Made by a program: the position numbers and the translations under genes
Shown here: piece by piece, positions 10,811 through 23,346 of the stretch
How the letters are laid out: the number at the start of each line of letters is the position of its first letter
Numbering within the stretch: the first letter of the stretch is position 1
Source of the DNA: Sparassis latifolia
Lineage: Eukaryota > Basidiomycota > Agaricomycetes > Polyporales > Sparassidaceae
Direction of reading: 5' to 3'
Assembly (NCBI GenBank): GCA_018466975.1
Contig: CM031561.1
Location: 4,154,001 to 4,218,000, forward strand
Length of the DNA stretch: 64,000 bases
Notes under the pieces: generated by a model
Database searches by the model: none
Seen by the model: only the letters and a program-made list of their open reading frames with translations
Told to the model about the DNA's origin: nothing

Positions 10811-11346
10811 AGTGTAGGGTTGATTGTTCGGATTCGATTGGCGCCCTGCGGGCGCTCATGTCACATCACCTCGATTTTTAGTTGTACTTACGCCGGAGTA
10901 GTCGGCCCCATTTGCAATAAGTCAGTAAAGTCTTGTAAGTAGATTGTAGTGTCTTGGGCCGTTGCCTGGATGTTGGTCGGGGGTGTTCCGGTAGCCCTAG
11001 CCCATACTCCAATGACAATCTCAACACATACGGTGATGTCGTGCAGGCTGCAAGTACTAGTATTAACATGTTCAATGCGCTGAACGTTCCACGCAATCAT
11101 CAGTGTCGAAAGAGGACGGCGCCGCGGTGCCAGTCGGATGTCGGGGGTCGGGCACTGGGCGCCAATTGCCTTATCCCACTGCCGAATTACGGGAGGGTTT
11201 CTAATGTCAACAAATGTCTCTAATGAAACCTAAGTATGTTTACTAATTGGATTTCAAAGATCCGGAAGTTGGGGCCCTTCGGCTGGACGTGACGTGACCA
11301 GGCGCCCGCTGGGCGCCAATCGAATCCGAACAATCGACCGCTCTCT
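10811..11346. mobile_element. Non-autonomous TIR element (Mutator-like by target-site length), 536 bp
   Basis: Inverted terminal repeats at 10819-10854 and 11302-11338 share GATTGTTCGGATTCGATTGG followed by a GC-rich GCGCCC.GCGGGCG block, with two mismatches over about 36 bp. The word CATCCACAGAG occurs exactly at 10800-10810 and 11347-11357, each eight bases outside the conserved block. This gives an 11-bp target-site duplication. Duplications of 9-11 bp are typical of Mutator-like elements, and the assignment rests on that. The interior has no recognisable transposase. Confidence 0.75.
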
Positions 11347-11538
11347 CATCCACAGAGGAATTCGAAGTCGTCCGTAGTTAGTAGCTCCCCGGATCGTCAC
11401 GGCCCGCCCCCGGGCGCAGAACGACCGCTGTATAGACCACAGCGGGCTGCCGTGGTACTACTGTACTATCCCAGCCAGCAAGGAACCCCGGGACTCTTGA
11501 CTCCGAGGCGCAGGCAGGCTACATAGCCCAGTAACGGC

Positions 11539-13041
11539 ATGGCTTTCCCGTCCGTCTCGCGCCGTCTGACGTCCTTGCTTGCGCATCTCAGCACCAGCGC
11601 GAGCACGATGAGCCGTCCAAAAGTCGTGATTGCGCGCCATTTGGGGGCGGAGGTGATGGCCATGCTTGACCGGCCGGATATTGACGTGAGTGTTAGCGAT
11701 CGTGCGTTTGTTTTAGAGCCTGTGATGTAACCCGGTTGAATACGCAGGTCGTCGCGTGGCCATCGGAGACGAAAGCTTGTCATAGGAAGTGGCTACTGAG
11801 TAACGTTGTTGGTGCGACCGGGCTGTTGATTATGCTTTCGGACAAGGTGGGTATCAGTGCTATTGGAGTATTCAGGGAGTGTCTGGTGCCCGACTGACCC
11901 TTCTGAGCTTAGGTTGACGCTGAGCTACTGGATGCAGGTATGTCAGCAGGTTTTCATGGTCTTGATGCTGTTGCTGACCATCGTCGGCAGCTGGAGCTGG
12001 CCTCCGTGTCGTTTCGACCATGTCCGTCGGCTATGGTGCGCGTTCAATATGATGCTGCATTGCACCATCGTCTTAGACGCTAGACGTCATCCAGAGCATG
12101 TGGACGTTTCTCAGCTGGGAAAGCGAGGAATCAGGTTGGGATACACGCCCGATATCTTAACAGAAGCAGGTACCCGTCATGTTCCATTTTCCTGGGCAAT
12201 TTCAGATAAACCTTTGCAATAGTCGCCGATGTGTCTGTCATGCTTGCGCTCATGGTGGGCCGGGACGTCGGAATTGCCACTGCGGTTGTGAGGAACGGAG
12301 AGGTGCAGTGCATCTACGTATCAATCATTTCTTTGCTTAGCCTCTCTTACAGTGGCCGAATAACCCTTGGGCGCCGTTTGCATTCTGCGGTCCACAGCTG
12401 AGCGCAAACTCCGTTAACCCGATCCGCACCGCAGGCTTCATCGGCTTCGGGCGCATCGCGCAGGCAACGCTCACTCGACTTGTCCCATTCGGTTTCACCC
12501 ACTGCGTGTACACAGGAAACCCGTCTTCAGCTGCGGATCCCACCCTTGATGCAGCGCTCGCAGAGAAGTTTGGCCTGCGCAGCGTGCGGCGGGTCGCGTT
12601 GGACGAGCTCGCGCGCGAGAGCGACGTGGTGTTCGTGCTGGCGCCTGGCGGACAAAGCACATTCCACGTGGTGAACGAGGCGTTCCTCAAGCAGATGAAG
12701 AACTCCGCCGTGTTGGTGAACACGAGCAGGGGCCCGCTGGTTGACTCGGACGCCCTGGCGAAGGCGTGCCGCGAGCGCTGGATATGGGGCGCGGGGGTGG
12801 ATGTCGTGGAAGGGGAACCGAACATTACTGTGGACCATCCGCTCATCAAGGAGCCGAGGTATGTAGCACCTGGCCTGCTGTTTTGATGGAATTCACTGTA
12901 ATTTCATACAGGTGCATCGTGCTCCCTCACATAGGCAGTGCGACGACGGAGACGCGGTTAGGCATGGCGACACTGGCTGTGAAGAACCTTCTTGGCGGGG
13001 TTCTGAACGAGGAGATGCCCACAGAATATAAATTCACGTGA
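11539..13041 (+). CDS. D-2-hydroxyacid dehydrogenase, glyoxylate/hydroxypyruvate reductase type
   Basis: The predicted enzyme reduces glyoxylate or hydroxypyruvate with NAD(P)H. Eight exons fit in phase: 11539-11685, 11748-11846, 11913-11937, 11991-12035, 12095-12169, 12223-12302, 12353-12858 and 12912-13041, giving about 368 residues. Visible motifs are MSVGYEHVDV (joined across an intron), the Rossmann loop GFIGFGRIAQ, catalytic Arg in LVNTSRGPLVD, catalytic Glu in GVDVVEGEP, and catalytic His in LPHIGSAT. A 23-residue Arg/Ser/Leu-rich leader precedes a second in-frame Met (11608), so mitochondrial and cytosolic forms from two starts are possible. It converges on RSE1. Substrate preference cannot be read from sequence. 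Confidence 0.92.
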
Positions 13042-13314
13042 ATGTAAACTACGTGGATATTGGATAACGCTTGTCACACTTCACGTGGATGGTCACGTCG
13101 CGTTGCGACCTCAGAAGGTAATTAGCCCAGAGATAAAGAACTTCCTCTTACACTTCGTCCTTCCCTTCCACCACCTCCTTCACTGAACTTCTGCAGCTGT
13201 CTGATTATTTTCTGGGCACATAACACGAAGATTTGACAACATGACACGAGATATTGCAACCAGCCAAATCTTCGCCACCGGGCGTGCGACCAACATCCAA
13301 CCGATCGCACACTG

Positions 13315-16300
13315 CTAGAACCCGCCTGCCATCACACGCAGCTGCTCCAATTTCTTGAGCACCTCGCCCACCGTTCTATCCAACTCCGCGGCAACAGCGC
13401 GCTGCTTAGCTGCCGGCAGTCGCACAAACATCTCGCACAGATCACCGTCGACTACTGCCTTCACAGGGACGTAGTACCCTCTCCAGGCAAGGTGGTCCCT
13501 GCCCACCAGACTAAGCTGCTCCGACCGCATATGCTGCTCAAGTGTCGAGACGAAGTCAACGTCTTCCTTGGACACGAGTGCCACGAGGATGCCGATGGTC
13601 CCATGCAGACCTGTATACAGCACGACCTGATGTCCACCCACAACCAACGCAACGTTTTGAATTGACGTGACTATGTCTCCGACATGGAAATGACACAGCA
13701 TCTGGGTTTTGAGAGGTGCGCCCATCAGGTTGGCCTTTCGTTGCAGGATACCAGCGCCGGTGGAATCGGCATCGACCTTGTCCGATAGCATCATGTCCAA
13801 CCGATTGATAAGGATGTTACCAAATTTGTCACCGATAGCGACTGTGGTATAATCCAGCATAGCTTGCGCGGTAACCCATCGTGCTTGTGTGTCGTCAGCA
13901 AATACCAGCAATCGATTCTCAGGAGGCTTGTAGACGGCGAATGAGACAGATTCCTGCATGTCTCCTACCAGGATTCTGTGACCTTGTGTGCTGAGCGTCA
14001 CGATGGCTGAGGTGAAGTTCTACGGAGGGGACATCAGAATAGAGAGCGTATAAGCGACATTGCGACTCACGCGGTTCTCAGCCTTCCGGAGTAGCTGCTT
14101 CTTTCCAGTATCATAAATTCCAAGAGCACTGCCAACTCCAGCAACAAGCATTCCGTTGAATGGCATAATAGCATGGGGTATATCTCGGGTTTCAGTCTGC
14201 CAACCAATATAAGTTAGAACATTATGTGAGACTCCGCATCGCACTCACCTTGTGCAGGAGTTCTAATCCTGCTCCGTCCATGGTAAAGCAATACGTGTGA
14301 AAGAAGCCGCGTGTACACGAGCGCGGCGCGAGAACAGTGTCCTGACCTGTGCCGACAACCAGGCGCAACTCACCACCGAGGACGGTGAACGGCACGACGG
14401 CAAGCGAGAACGCGGCTTCATTGTTGTCCAACGGAATGACGGCGACAGTGTTGTTCTGAAACAGGTGATCAAACTATCCGCTGTTGATGGGCCACTCACT
14501 CACCTGAACTGGATCGACAATTCGTATGCACGAAGCCCAGATACCTGCAGGCGCCTTTACGTTCAATAGATTTCCTAAGCCCTTGCCTATCTCTCCGGAT
14601 AGTAACAACCCCTCTTGCTGCCGGTATTCAATGAGAAATGTCTCTGACGCAGTATCATAGAGATGCTAACCTGCTTTGTCAGTTGACTTCTGGCGGCGCT
14701 TTCGCTCCAAGTGCGATGGTCGCTTTCAATGAGATACAGGTAGTGGTTCTCCGGATGCGACACGATTTTGCGCGGCGTGTACGACAGCGGGGCACTGTTC
14801 TGCTTCAGCTCGCTCCCATGCTTGGGTACTTGGAGTATACTAATATGATGTCGACGACGTCAGTAACACCTGCAGATCTCAGCGCCAGATTGAACCTACT
14901 CACCGAAGTGTGTTCCCTGCTATTCCAATAAATCCTTCTGGGCAAGACGAGAAAGAAAACGTTGACGCAAATTCGAACGGCTCCGATAGGAGTGGCGTGA
15001 AGTGCATGGAGTCTCGATATGTGTAGTTCAACCACATCCGGGAGGAAAGTGCCAGAATAGCTGGCGTACGCTGGACCTCAACTCGTACAAGGCGCACAGA
15101 CCGGGTGCCAAGAAAACTGGGGAACAAACACGCATAATTCTAGTCTGTCTGTCCATCACAATGGGGTCACGACGCACCGCGTCCTGGTATCAGTCAGCCG
15201 GCCATCGGCAACATCGAGGACTGTGCGAAGTAGCACGCCGTTTTGCAAACCGATGTACACGAATGTCGTGGGGAGAGACTTGTTGATACTCTTGTCCAGT
15301 AAATTGATCATACTGATAGATGACGGCGGAGCAGTCAGTGCCTGCAGGCTGATAGTTTCAAGCGTAGTCTCCGGTCCGAGTGAGATGATTCTAACAGTCT
15401 GGTCTTCGCAACCTACAGCCTGCTGGACATCAGATGCGAGGCATTAAAGAATATCAATCGACGTACCACATAAGGCATTCTCTGTCTACTCTCTGGCACT
15501 TCTCCGACGCTCATAGCCAGAACAGTACTGCCCATAGCCTTCCTTTCTTGGTACTCGTTGAGTTGTCCATCGGAGTTAAGCTCAAAGTAAGCTAGCTCTG
15601 CAGAACTCAGAGCCACAACTATTTGTCGCCTATTCGTGGTCGCAGCAACAATAGCTTTGCCCTCAGGTACGCTCCACTCTGAGACATGCCGACTAGCCAA
15701 GATATGTCGTATCCCACGGGAATGGACTTGGAGGAGAGTGTCTTCGCTGATCTGTTGCACGGCGAGTGTAGGTACGGAAGAAAGAAAACCTGTGTCTTGT
15801 ATTTCTTCTATGTTTTCACCGATGGCGAGAACTAGTGTACCATTAGTGAACGATAGGATGATGTAGGAATCATAAGTATCTTGGCACTTGAGTGAGCTTC
15901 CAGCAGAATAACGCAAAAGAAATAAGGGCACGCACCGTCGCGCTTTTTCTTCGCCGTCCACACACCATTCGGGACATAAGGAAGGACAGAATCGACTATT
16001 TCTTCTACGTCGAGACCATGCCGAAGCGTTCGGAGGGAACTTCTAGCTCCTCTACCACACGCAGTAATTATCTGAGGAGTAGAATGGGGCAGCACATTCA
16101 TCACTTTGGCATCAAGTATGGGATTCAGTGAGTCCACCTCATCCACCAAGACGAGATTATCGACGTCGCAAGCCTTGAAGTAAGCACGGGGCAGTGGCTC
16201 AGCAGGAGCTTGCATGCCAAAGGACGGGTATGATGTCGACGAAAACTCCGGCTCGCCATCCTCATCTCCGAGCTTTTGGAACTGATAAAGAAGACTGCTT

Positions 16301-17590
16301 CCAATAAGCAGAGACTGCACTTGAATATAAATCCACTCAACTGATTACCAAATTCCGAAGCCACAAAGAGGAAACCGGACTTCAGGATACAAAGACTAGA
16401 AGATACAGGCACTGTACTGAAATATTTGATTTTGAGAGCCTTCACGTTCTCATGTTCATGTTCAATGGTCACTTTGTACAAGTCTCCCTTCTCGCTCTGC
16501 AGAAGGAAGAAGAAACTGCCCTGAACTCAGAAAGTCAGGGACATACTACGCTTCTGTCAATGAACAGAGCACGCACCTTCAACTTGTGCATCACTACGGA
16601 CACTATCAAAAGCCCGTGGCATGAATCCTCAAGTGGATGCTCCCTTCGAGGGATCGGTACCCGATGCTGAGGTGCATTCATGTGTTGGTAGATGATATGG
16701 TCTTCGCAGCACACTAATACACCCGACGGACCGTCAAATCGCTCAGAAGTAGTCAATTGTCCACCAGGAACCTGAGCGAGGAGATTTGCGCGAGAATCTG
16801 TTCGTTCGCTCCATTTACGAACAATGTGATTGAGACCGAGATCGAGCTCGTAGTAGGTCAACATCTGCAGGAATGTGTGGTAACTCATATATGAGTTAGA
16901 TGGTATGCACCACTTACCTTCTCTACATTCTGAAAGGCTTCGCCAGTTGGATCCTGATCGGACTTTGCGTAATCGACCTCTAAAACTGCGAATGCGGGGT
17001 TCTCAAAACCGACGTCTAGACCAACAATGTGGTGTACTATGGCCATGTTCTTATGGGCTTCCAACGGTGACGATATCGTCAAGTTGGATGTAGTATCTCG
17101 GTTGAGGACGTAAACGAGTTTGCTTTTCTCTAAAGCAGATATCATGACGCAGCGGCCCTTGGGATCCGTAGCCAAATACTGGCCAGGCACTACACGGCGT
17201 GCACCAGACTTCCCGAAGGTTTCTTGATGCAGCTTCACGAAGGTGCCAGTCTTCGGATCGTAGTCGAGAATCACTATGCGCCCAGAGTCAGATCCGACAA
17301 CGACATAATCTGCAACGACATCAGCATCGGAAGGACAGACGTGAGGTAACACGCAGACACATACCTTTCGTTCCGCCGGTCAAGCGGAAGGACGCAAGGG
17401 AGCGGATCGATGCAAAGACGTCACTTTCACTCACCGTGACAAGCTTTCCGGTGTCAGGATCTGGGCATATGAAGCCAACCCTTGTACCATATGAGACGAC
17501 AATCTCTTGCTGACGCCCTCCCGAGAAGTTGCCAACCACAGCTTGGTTAATAGCTGTTGGCGGCTGTAGTGTCAAATTATACAAATGCAT
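13315..17590 (-). CDS. RSE1: Splicing factor 3b subunit 3 (RSE1/SF3b130), U2 snRNP
   Basis: This large beta-propeller scaffold of the SF3b complex acts in branch-point recognition in the nucleus. The start at 17590 gives MHLYNLTLQ, the family N-terminus, followed by [15 protein letters not shown]. Successive exons give [99 protein letters not shown] and [16 protein letters not shown]. The C-terminal CPSF-A region has [20 protein letters not shown] and LCEMFVRLP, ending at 13315. All parts are colinear with human SF3B3, and the expected length is about 1,200 residues. DDB1 and CPSF160 are relatives, but the N-terminus fits SF3B3 best. The 3' end faces the dehydrogenase gene 273 bp away. Confidence 0.95.
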
Positions 17591-17974
17591 GATTCCAGCG
17601 CGGCTTGAGACGGGTACAAATGGTTGCAGTAATCGATGTGGCGTTATATACAGTATGCGCAGTAGTAGTCGTTGATCACAAGGCTGATTCGCACACAAGG
17701 ATACAAACGTTCGCAAACACCGCTGATGGTCCGTGCCAAATACTATGTCACCAATCGTCTAAGTGCTTGTCAAAAATCCATGCAATCCGCATTTTAAAGA
17801 ACGACACTCACAATCTCAGTCAACAGAAGTCTCGGGTTCTTAGACTGAATATCAAGCCAATCGCAGGGAGGATAAACAGTGCGACGATCTTATACATGCC
17901 CCAACGTAATAATCAGCAACAGGTCAACAAATCATGTAAGGGATAGATACCCAACATCAAGCTGAAGTTAATGA

Positions 17975-19100
17975 TCAACTTTCTCCCAAACGATGTCCGC
18001 TTCCCCACCGATGCGCGCTCTCTCGCTGCTCCCTAACCTGTCTTGGTGGAACGACGTGGACGCCTCCACCGGCACCTCCACCTCTACCTCCACCTCCACC
18101 GGCGGCACCCCCGCCAGGTGCGCTTCCACTGCCAACCAACGCCTGCATCCACCCTGGTGCGCTTCCAAGCCCCCTCAACGCGCCGGTATCCCACACACCC
18201 CACCACCATAGGTGTCCCGCCACAACTCCGGTTAAGCTCTGTGCGGCAGCTCCAGGGCCTCCCATTATGAGGTCAAGGCCGATCAGAACGTAAGGAAGGT
18301 AGAGCAGAGGGAAATTGATGAGCCCCAAAAGGGATGTCTGACTGCCTGCGGGTGCAAGACGCGATGACAGGTAGGTCAGGGCAAGTAGTAGTGGGCGCGT
18401 GTGTACTACGGAACGCAGCGGTAGATTGAGAGCCTGTAGATTGTGTGGCATGAGCGCCACGAATTCTCGACCACGAAACTGAAGAACGCACAATAATGGA
18501 GACACCAACGAGCAGGAGTTGCCAACCGTAGTCTGCGGAACGCCCGGCATATTGCGACGATTCGAGTTCATTTGAGTTGCGGCTTCACCGGCCCTCGTCA
18601 ACAAGACTTCATGGAGGAGGGATACGGTAGATTCACGCACTACAACATTACGATGTCGAAAATGTAGTTTATCCCCGAACCTGTAGAATGTGAAATAAGT
18701 ATCAATCGACTACAACCCTAGATACGCGACACTTACTCCCGAGGAAGAAACTGGTGAACACGCGCCATAGCTGTGTCCACGATCAGCACGATCCAAAGTA
18801 TAACTATACAGGTGCGAGTACACAGTGGCGCAAGCGATCAGGCTGCACAGAAGTCATGAGTAAACGTGAGGTCTGCCTCAGCATATACAGTGCGCCATTG
18901 TGATGTTCACTCGAACCATCAGAATCTGGTAGAACGGGGAGTGCACGTACCTCGTATCTCCTCGTCACCAGCTCCTGCACGAACACGACATGATAAGGCG
19001 AGAGCACCTGCAACATGACAGGCAACGTGACCGCCAGAGAAGACCCACATAAAAAGCGAGTCACTGGAGGAACTTTGCGAATCTCATCCCAGAATGACAT
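17975..19100 (-). CDS. Derlin (DER1-like), ER membrane protein of ERAD
   Basis: Derlins are rhomboid-like pseudoproteases that help move misfolded proteins out of the ER. The first exon reads MSFWDEIRKVPPVTRFLCGS then LSPYHVVFVQELVTRRYE. A short exon near 18770-18740 reads LWRVFTSFFLG, and the next gives INYIFDIVML. Then comes ELESSQYAGRSADYGWQLLL, and the last exon has FPLLYLPYVLIGLDLIMGG and VVAGHLWWWGVWD. The tail is unusually Gly-rich, from GGAGGT-like repeats at 18060-18110, and ends HRWGSGHRLGES, a WGxGxxLG-type terminus common in the family. At least four introns are needed. Rhomboid catalytic residues are not evident, as expected for Derlins. Confidence 0.92.
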
Positions 19101-19246
19101 CTTTGGTCAACACGAGATTGGGCTCAATAGCACGTATTTGACGGAGATTTGGAAAACTGAGAAGCACACTCTTGAAGTCAATTTTAAATCATACAATGAA
19201 ATAATTGACCGCCAGAGAAAAGGAAGCTGAAAGCAGAGATACGTGG

Positions 19247-19687
19247 TCAGTCAGACGTCGAAGTCGACGACTCGGAGGTGCTCACCCACGTGGAACGCAC
19301 TGGTGACCGCATTTGGAAGGTGTGGTGTTCGGTGCAGATCGGACATATACACGGTATACATGCAAGTTCTGTCGGTGTCTCAACGACTCGTATACTCTCG
19401 ATCATGCCAAAATGTGTTTTCTTTTTCATCACTTCAGGGCCTCGCAAAGGTGGCTTTTGACTCGATTTTGATATTTCTGCATTAAAAAAGAATACCTGAA
19501 CTATGCTAACATATATGAGTGGCAGGCCAGCCGAGCCTGCGGGGCTGGACCTAACGTCACAGCTGAGTGGTAAGTGCGCAAAGCTGCAGTTTTCGACCTT
19601 CGCTTTCTCCACCACGAGGCACCACTTCGGGACTCCCACCATGCCCTGATCGCTCCCCGATGCTTGTCTCATTTCTGTTGCACCCAC
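19247..19687 (-). CDS. Unassigned small reading frame with a Cys cluster
   Basis: A 146-codon frame is open across this stretch. Its C-terminal part contains ELACIPCICPICTEHHTF, four cysteines in a CxxCxCxxC pattern, and a Ser/Thr-rich end. It lies just upstream of the Derlin start and could be a small separate gene with an internal intron (GT/AG-like sites near 19565-19495), a 5' extension, or chance. I do not recognise the product. Confidence 0.25.
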   Translation of the reverse strand: MGATEMRQASGSDQGMVGVPKWCLVVEKAKVENCSFAHLPLSCDVRSSPAGSAGLPLIYVSIVQVFFFNAEISKSSQKPPLRGPEVMKKKTHFGMIESIRVVETPTELACIPCICPICTEHHTFQMRSPVRSTWVSTSESSTSTSD

Positions 19688-20193
19688 ACTGGCACCATCC
19701 TCCCTTGTTTCTTCACCATGTGCACATGAGTCATATGCACATACAGTGGCTACATTAGTTGAACTAGTACTACTCAGTCATGTATACAGTACACTATCCA
19801 AATCTGGTCGCCGCTCCGCCCACCCGGCGGCTCAACCTGCTCCGGTTCTCCCAGCTACCGCTGGGACCATCCATCATAGCTGTGTACATGACTGAAGCAC
19901 GCGAGACGAAGCTGGACATCGAGTAATACACAATCCCTGTCTATAAGTAAGTGGGTAATTATGCTGTTATTGGGTAATAAGAAACAACTAGAACCATTGT
20001 AGATGATGCACTCACTTCGACTACTGGAAAAAACCGTGTATCCTCCCTGCGGCAGCCACTGTCACTCTCAACTCCTTGGTATAGGCATTCGACTTGGCGC
20101 CAGTTGCCCATTGTTGCGCATTCAATGACTTAAAACACTCCGAAAAGAGAATCAAGTCAGGGACCGTGTGACGCTGTGCACTAAACTCTGGTG
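19688..20193. other. Gap with a possible coding fragment only
   Basis: The minus strand 20209-20021 keeps an open frame with codon-like character (VPDLILFSECFKSLNAQQWA) that runs out of MITE copy A. It may be a host-gene fragment interrupted by that MITE, but no family is recognised. Nothing else is supported here. Confidence 0.4.
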
Positions 20194-20416
20194 CATTAGG
20201 AAAACCCAACTTTTTCTTAGGGACTTATTTAGACTTTTGGGTCTGGCAACCCTTATTTAAGTCCATAAGTGTTGAAATCAGTCTCAATAAGTCGAATTTC
20301 AGACACTCAGGGAATATGCCTTAGGCCCTTTTTGTCCTTATGTCCTTAAATAAGGATCATAAGTCCATTTAAGTTATATAAGTGTCCTCTTGAGGAAAAG
20401 TGGGGTTTTCCTGATG
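20194..20416 (-). mobile_element. MITE copy A, 223 bp, TIR CATCAGGAAAACCC-type
   Basis: Terminal inverted repeats read CATTAGGAAAACCCAACTTT at the left and GGGGTTTTCCTGATG at the right. The interior contains TCCTTATGTCCTTAAATAAG and is shared with copies at 21201, 32136 and 34831. This copy is inverted relative to the other three. Two bases TG flank both ends, consistent with a 2-bp target duplication. It belongs to the 223-bp subfamily. Confidence 0.88.
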
Positions 20417-21200
20417 TGTTAGGTCCAGTCCTACTTCCGGACCTTGAATGCCATGTCTACAGATGTAAACAATCAGAATCAAACAAGAAGGGGAAGCAGG
20501 CAAGGGCTCAACTCGTTCGGGATGTGTTCATGGATTGCACCCTTCGCTCCCCTCTCAGGGCAATAAATGCAGGTCAAGAACCGCATATCGTCCTGCGCGT
20601 TAATGCAGACTTTCATGTTCTTCTGTTCTATCTTCTGTAGTTTTTGGGTGAGAAGCGGTCCGACTCAGGCACATCTTGCTCCCGTGTCTCCGTTATGTTC
20701 ACCAGCGATGTGCTCTGCCTGAAGCGTGATAGGCAATCGGAGCGACAAGAGGATAAAAACCTTGAACACTCGCCATTTCCCTCCAAGGTTTTGCGCTGAC
20801 ATACTCATGAGGCCAGAAGCACATCTTGCACGTAAATCGCCCGTCCATCTCGTCCATCTCAGCAGCTGTTGTGGTGTTAGGGTCCTTGCCACTCACCCTG
20901 ATGACAATCTCAGTTGCACGTGTATCGAGCACAACTTTGAGACTGTCAGGACTCCACGGGGTGCGCAGGTTGTATTGTCGTATGACTGCAACATCGTAGG
21001 CAGAGTAAGGTGGGGGCACCATGGGATCCTGATAGGAATACTGATATGCCCTTTCATCCACATTCATTGTTAAGCACACTGCTCTGCGACTGAAGGAGTT
21101 GGTCAAATGAGAAGCCAACTCAGGCCAGAAAAAGTGTCATGTCGAGCTTCCGCATTGGAATGCCATCTTAGCAAGGTAGAGACTTAGTACGTAGTCCTCA

Positions 21201-21413
21201 CATCAGGAAAACCCCACTTTTTCTTAAAAAGACACTTAAATAACTTAAATGGACTTATGGTCCTTATTTAAGGACATAAGGACAAAAAGGGCCTAAGGCA
21301 TATTCCCTGAGTGTCTGAAATTCGACTTATTTGAACACTTATGGCCTTAAATAAGGGTTCTCAGACCCAAAAGTCTAAATAAGTCCATAAGAGAAAGTTG
21401 GGTTTTCCTGATG
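21201..21413 (+). mobile_element. MITE copy B, 213 bp
   Basis: TIRs CATCAGGAAAACCC and GGGTTTTCCTGATG bound the copy, with CA flanking both sides. Compared with copies A and C it lacks about 10 bp near the middle (ATTCGACTTATTTGAACAC), making a 213-bp subfamily shared with copy D. It lies inside the F-box-type gene, and its right end read on the minus strand ends that frame. Confidence 0.9.
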
Positions 21414-22435
21414 CACCGAGGCCGTCTTCACTAGTATCTTCTTCAGTGCTCCCCGGGCTATCTTCTTGCTCGAAGTAGTTGGCCATCTGCTCTGTGACCG
21501 CACTTTTCCAATTAATGATCACATCTGGCAAGACTTCCTCCAGTTCATTCCAGCCATCTCCGTTACCAGGCATCGTGATCACCTCTCTGATGTCATCGCT
21601 GGAGTATAATATGTCAATTGGGTGAGCAATCGGGTATTTGCCTATGGCACTGGTTTGCCCTCTATACAAGGCTGTCATAAGCTCTTGCAGACACTGCTGG
21701 TATACGTGAACGCGCTTCCAGTCCAGACAGATCTTCTTTCGTTGTGCAAACAATTTAGTTATTTCCGGACCAATTTCCAGCCAGACTGTCAAGAACATAC
21801 ACTGATAAGCACACCAGCTTAGAATCATGCCAACAGGATTACGAACTGGCTTGTGTAAGAAACTCCACCTTTCCGATGACGGGGTGTTGCCACATCACTA
21901 CGTCATTCCCACCCAGATAGTTGAGGTCCTCAGCATATCTCAGTTCCTCCAGCTTGCTAGAGATGCTAGAAATCACAGCATAAGAAATTTCCACCGGTAA
22001 CAATGGCCGTGCATTTACTTACAGGCGAATCCATTGAGCGATCAAGTGTGGCTGCTCTACTTCATTTTCTACTTGCTGCCACTCGATCAGCCAGTTGCGG
22101 CATATGACAGAGTACTGGATCGTCGAGTGAGACTGCCGTCGTGCGTGCTTTGTGGCAAACACACATACTCCCAAAAAAGAGTCCCACCGATCTGATAATT
22201 CATCGACAACAGCGGCACGTTCTGTCCTGCTCTTGGCACCTTTTAACCTAGTTTCAACCAGCTTGACATGGTCTCAATGTAGGATGCAACCGGTGTGGTG
22301 ACTGCTGGTCCAGATGTTCCTGTCACCTGTAAGTCGCTGAAAGTAAGCTGGTGCAAACAAGGAAGAATATAGATGCACTGACCCCAGCGTGGACATAAGT
22401 TGGCGACATTTTGAGAGATACAGCCTGGTCCATTG

Positions 22436-23346
22436 TGTTAGGGCTGGTGGTTTCCCAATCAGGAAACATATATTAGTCAGCACATAGGTATGTCGGAGAA
22501 CATACTGGAATCTCCTAGAATTACTGCATAGTATAAATATATGGCCCCAACTGCATGAGCCCCTCATGTGCTTGTGACCCATGGCCTAACAGCCAAGTGA
22601 GTAGTAGTGATCAACCTCACAATACAAGCGCATACCTACTATTCACATCACGGAGGATAGTTTGTATATGGCCCGGTCTGGCAACAGACTGTACTGCGAA
22701 AAGTCGCTGAGGCCGTAGGCGCATAGGAGACTGGACTGCGATATGGGTAGGACCCCACGAGCAGGTCAAGTTGAAAGTCTTCGCAACTAGGCAGGGTCGC
22801 CACTGCCGGAGTTGGTGAAGCATGGCGGCAGGGTATACTGGCATTGTGCAGAGAACCCTTGGAGCCAGGTGCAACTGAAGACAGTGTGCAAATGGCGAGC
22901 TGAATGTTATGCATGTGTCGCGGATGAGGGACAGAGTTCCTAAATTGGAAGGATCTGTGGGAATACTGGAGCATTGGCTCTGTTGTCGTGGTCGAAGAAT
23001 CTGGCAAGATGGTAGCATTGGCTCTCTTGTCACGAGCATAGGGCTCCCACAACATTTGGGGTATTTAGGGTCAAAAGGAAAAAATATATTGGATGGCATA
23101 GAAGATGCCAGGATTGAGGGGGAGCATAGTAAGGTGTTTCCAGATTGAGGGGGAGTGTTAGGGCTGGTGGTTTCCCAATCAGGAAACATATATTAGTCAG
23201 CACATAGGTATGTCAGAGAACATACTGGAATCTCCTAAAATTACTGCATAGTATAAATATATGGCCCCAACCGCATGAGCCCCTCATGTGCTTGTGACTC
23301 ATGGCCTAACAGCCGAGTGAGTAGTAGTGATCAACCTCACAATACA
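22436..23346 (+). mobile_element. TRIM: miniature LTR retrotransposon, 911 bp
   Basis: Two 191-bp direct repeats (22436-22626 and 23156-23346) start TGTTAGGGCTGG and end CACAATACA, with five differences, all transitions. The 529-bp interior has no gag or pol coding. A polypurine tract (GAGGGGGAG) abuts the second LTR, setting the plus orientation. TG...CA ends and the polypurine tract mark it as an LTR element. The size fits terminal-repeat retrotransposons in miniature, which need enzymes from another element. Flanks CATTG and TCACC do not match, so no target duplication is visible. It sits within the broken F-box-type gene. Confidence 0.88.

Noticed and set aside
18043..18130. Tandem-repeat minisatellite
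   Set aside because: The GGAGGT-like repeats encode the glycine-rich tail of the Derlin. They are coding low complexity, not a separate feature.
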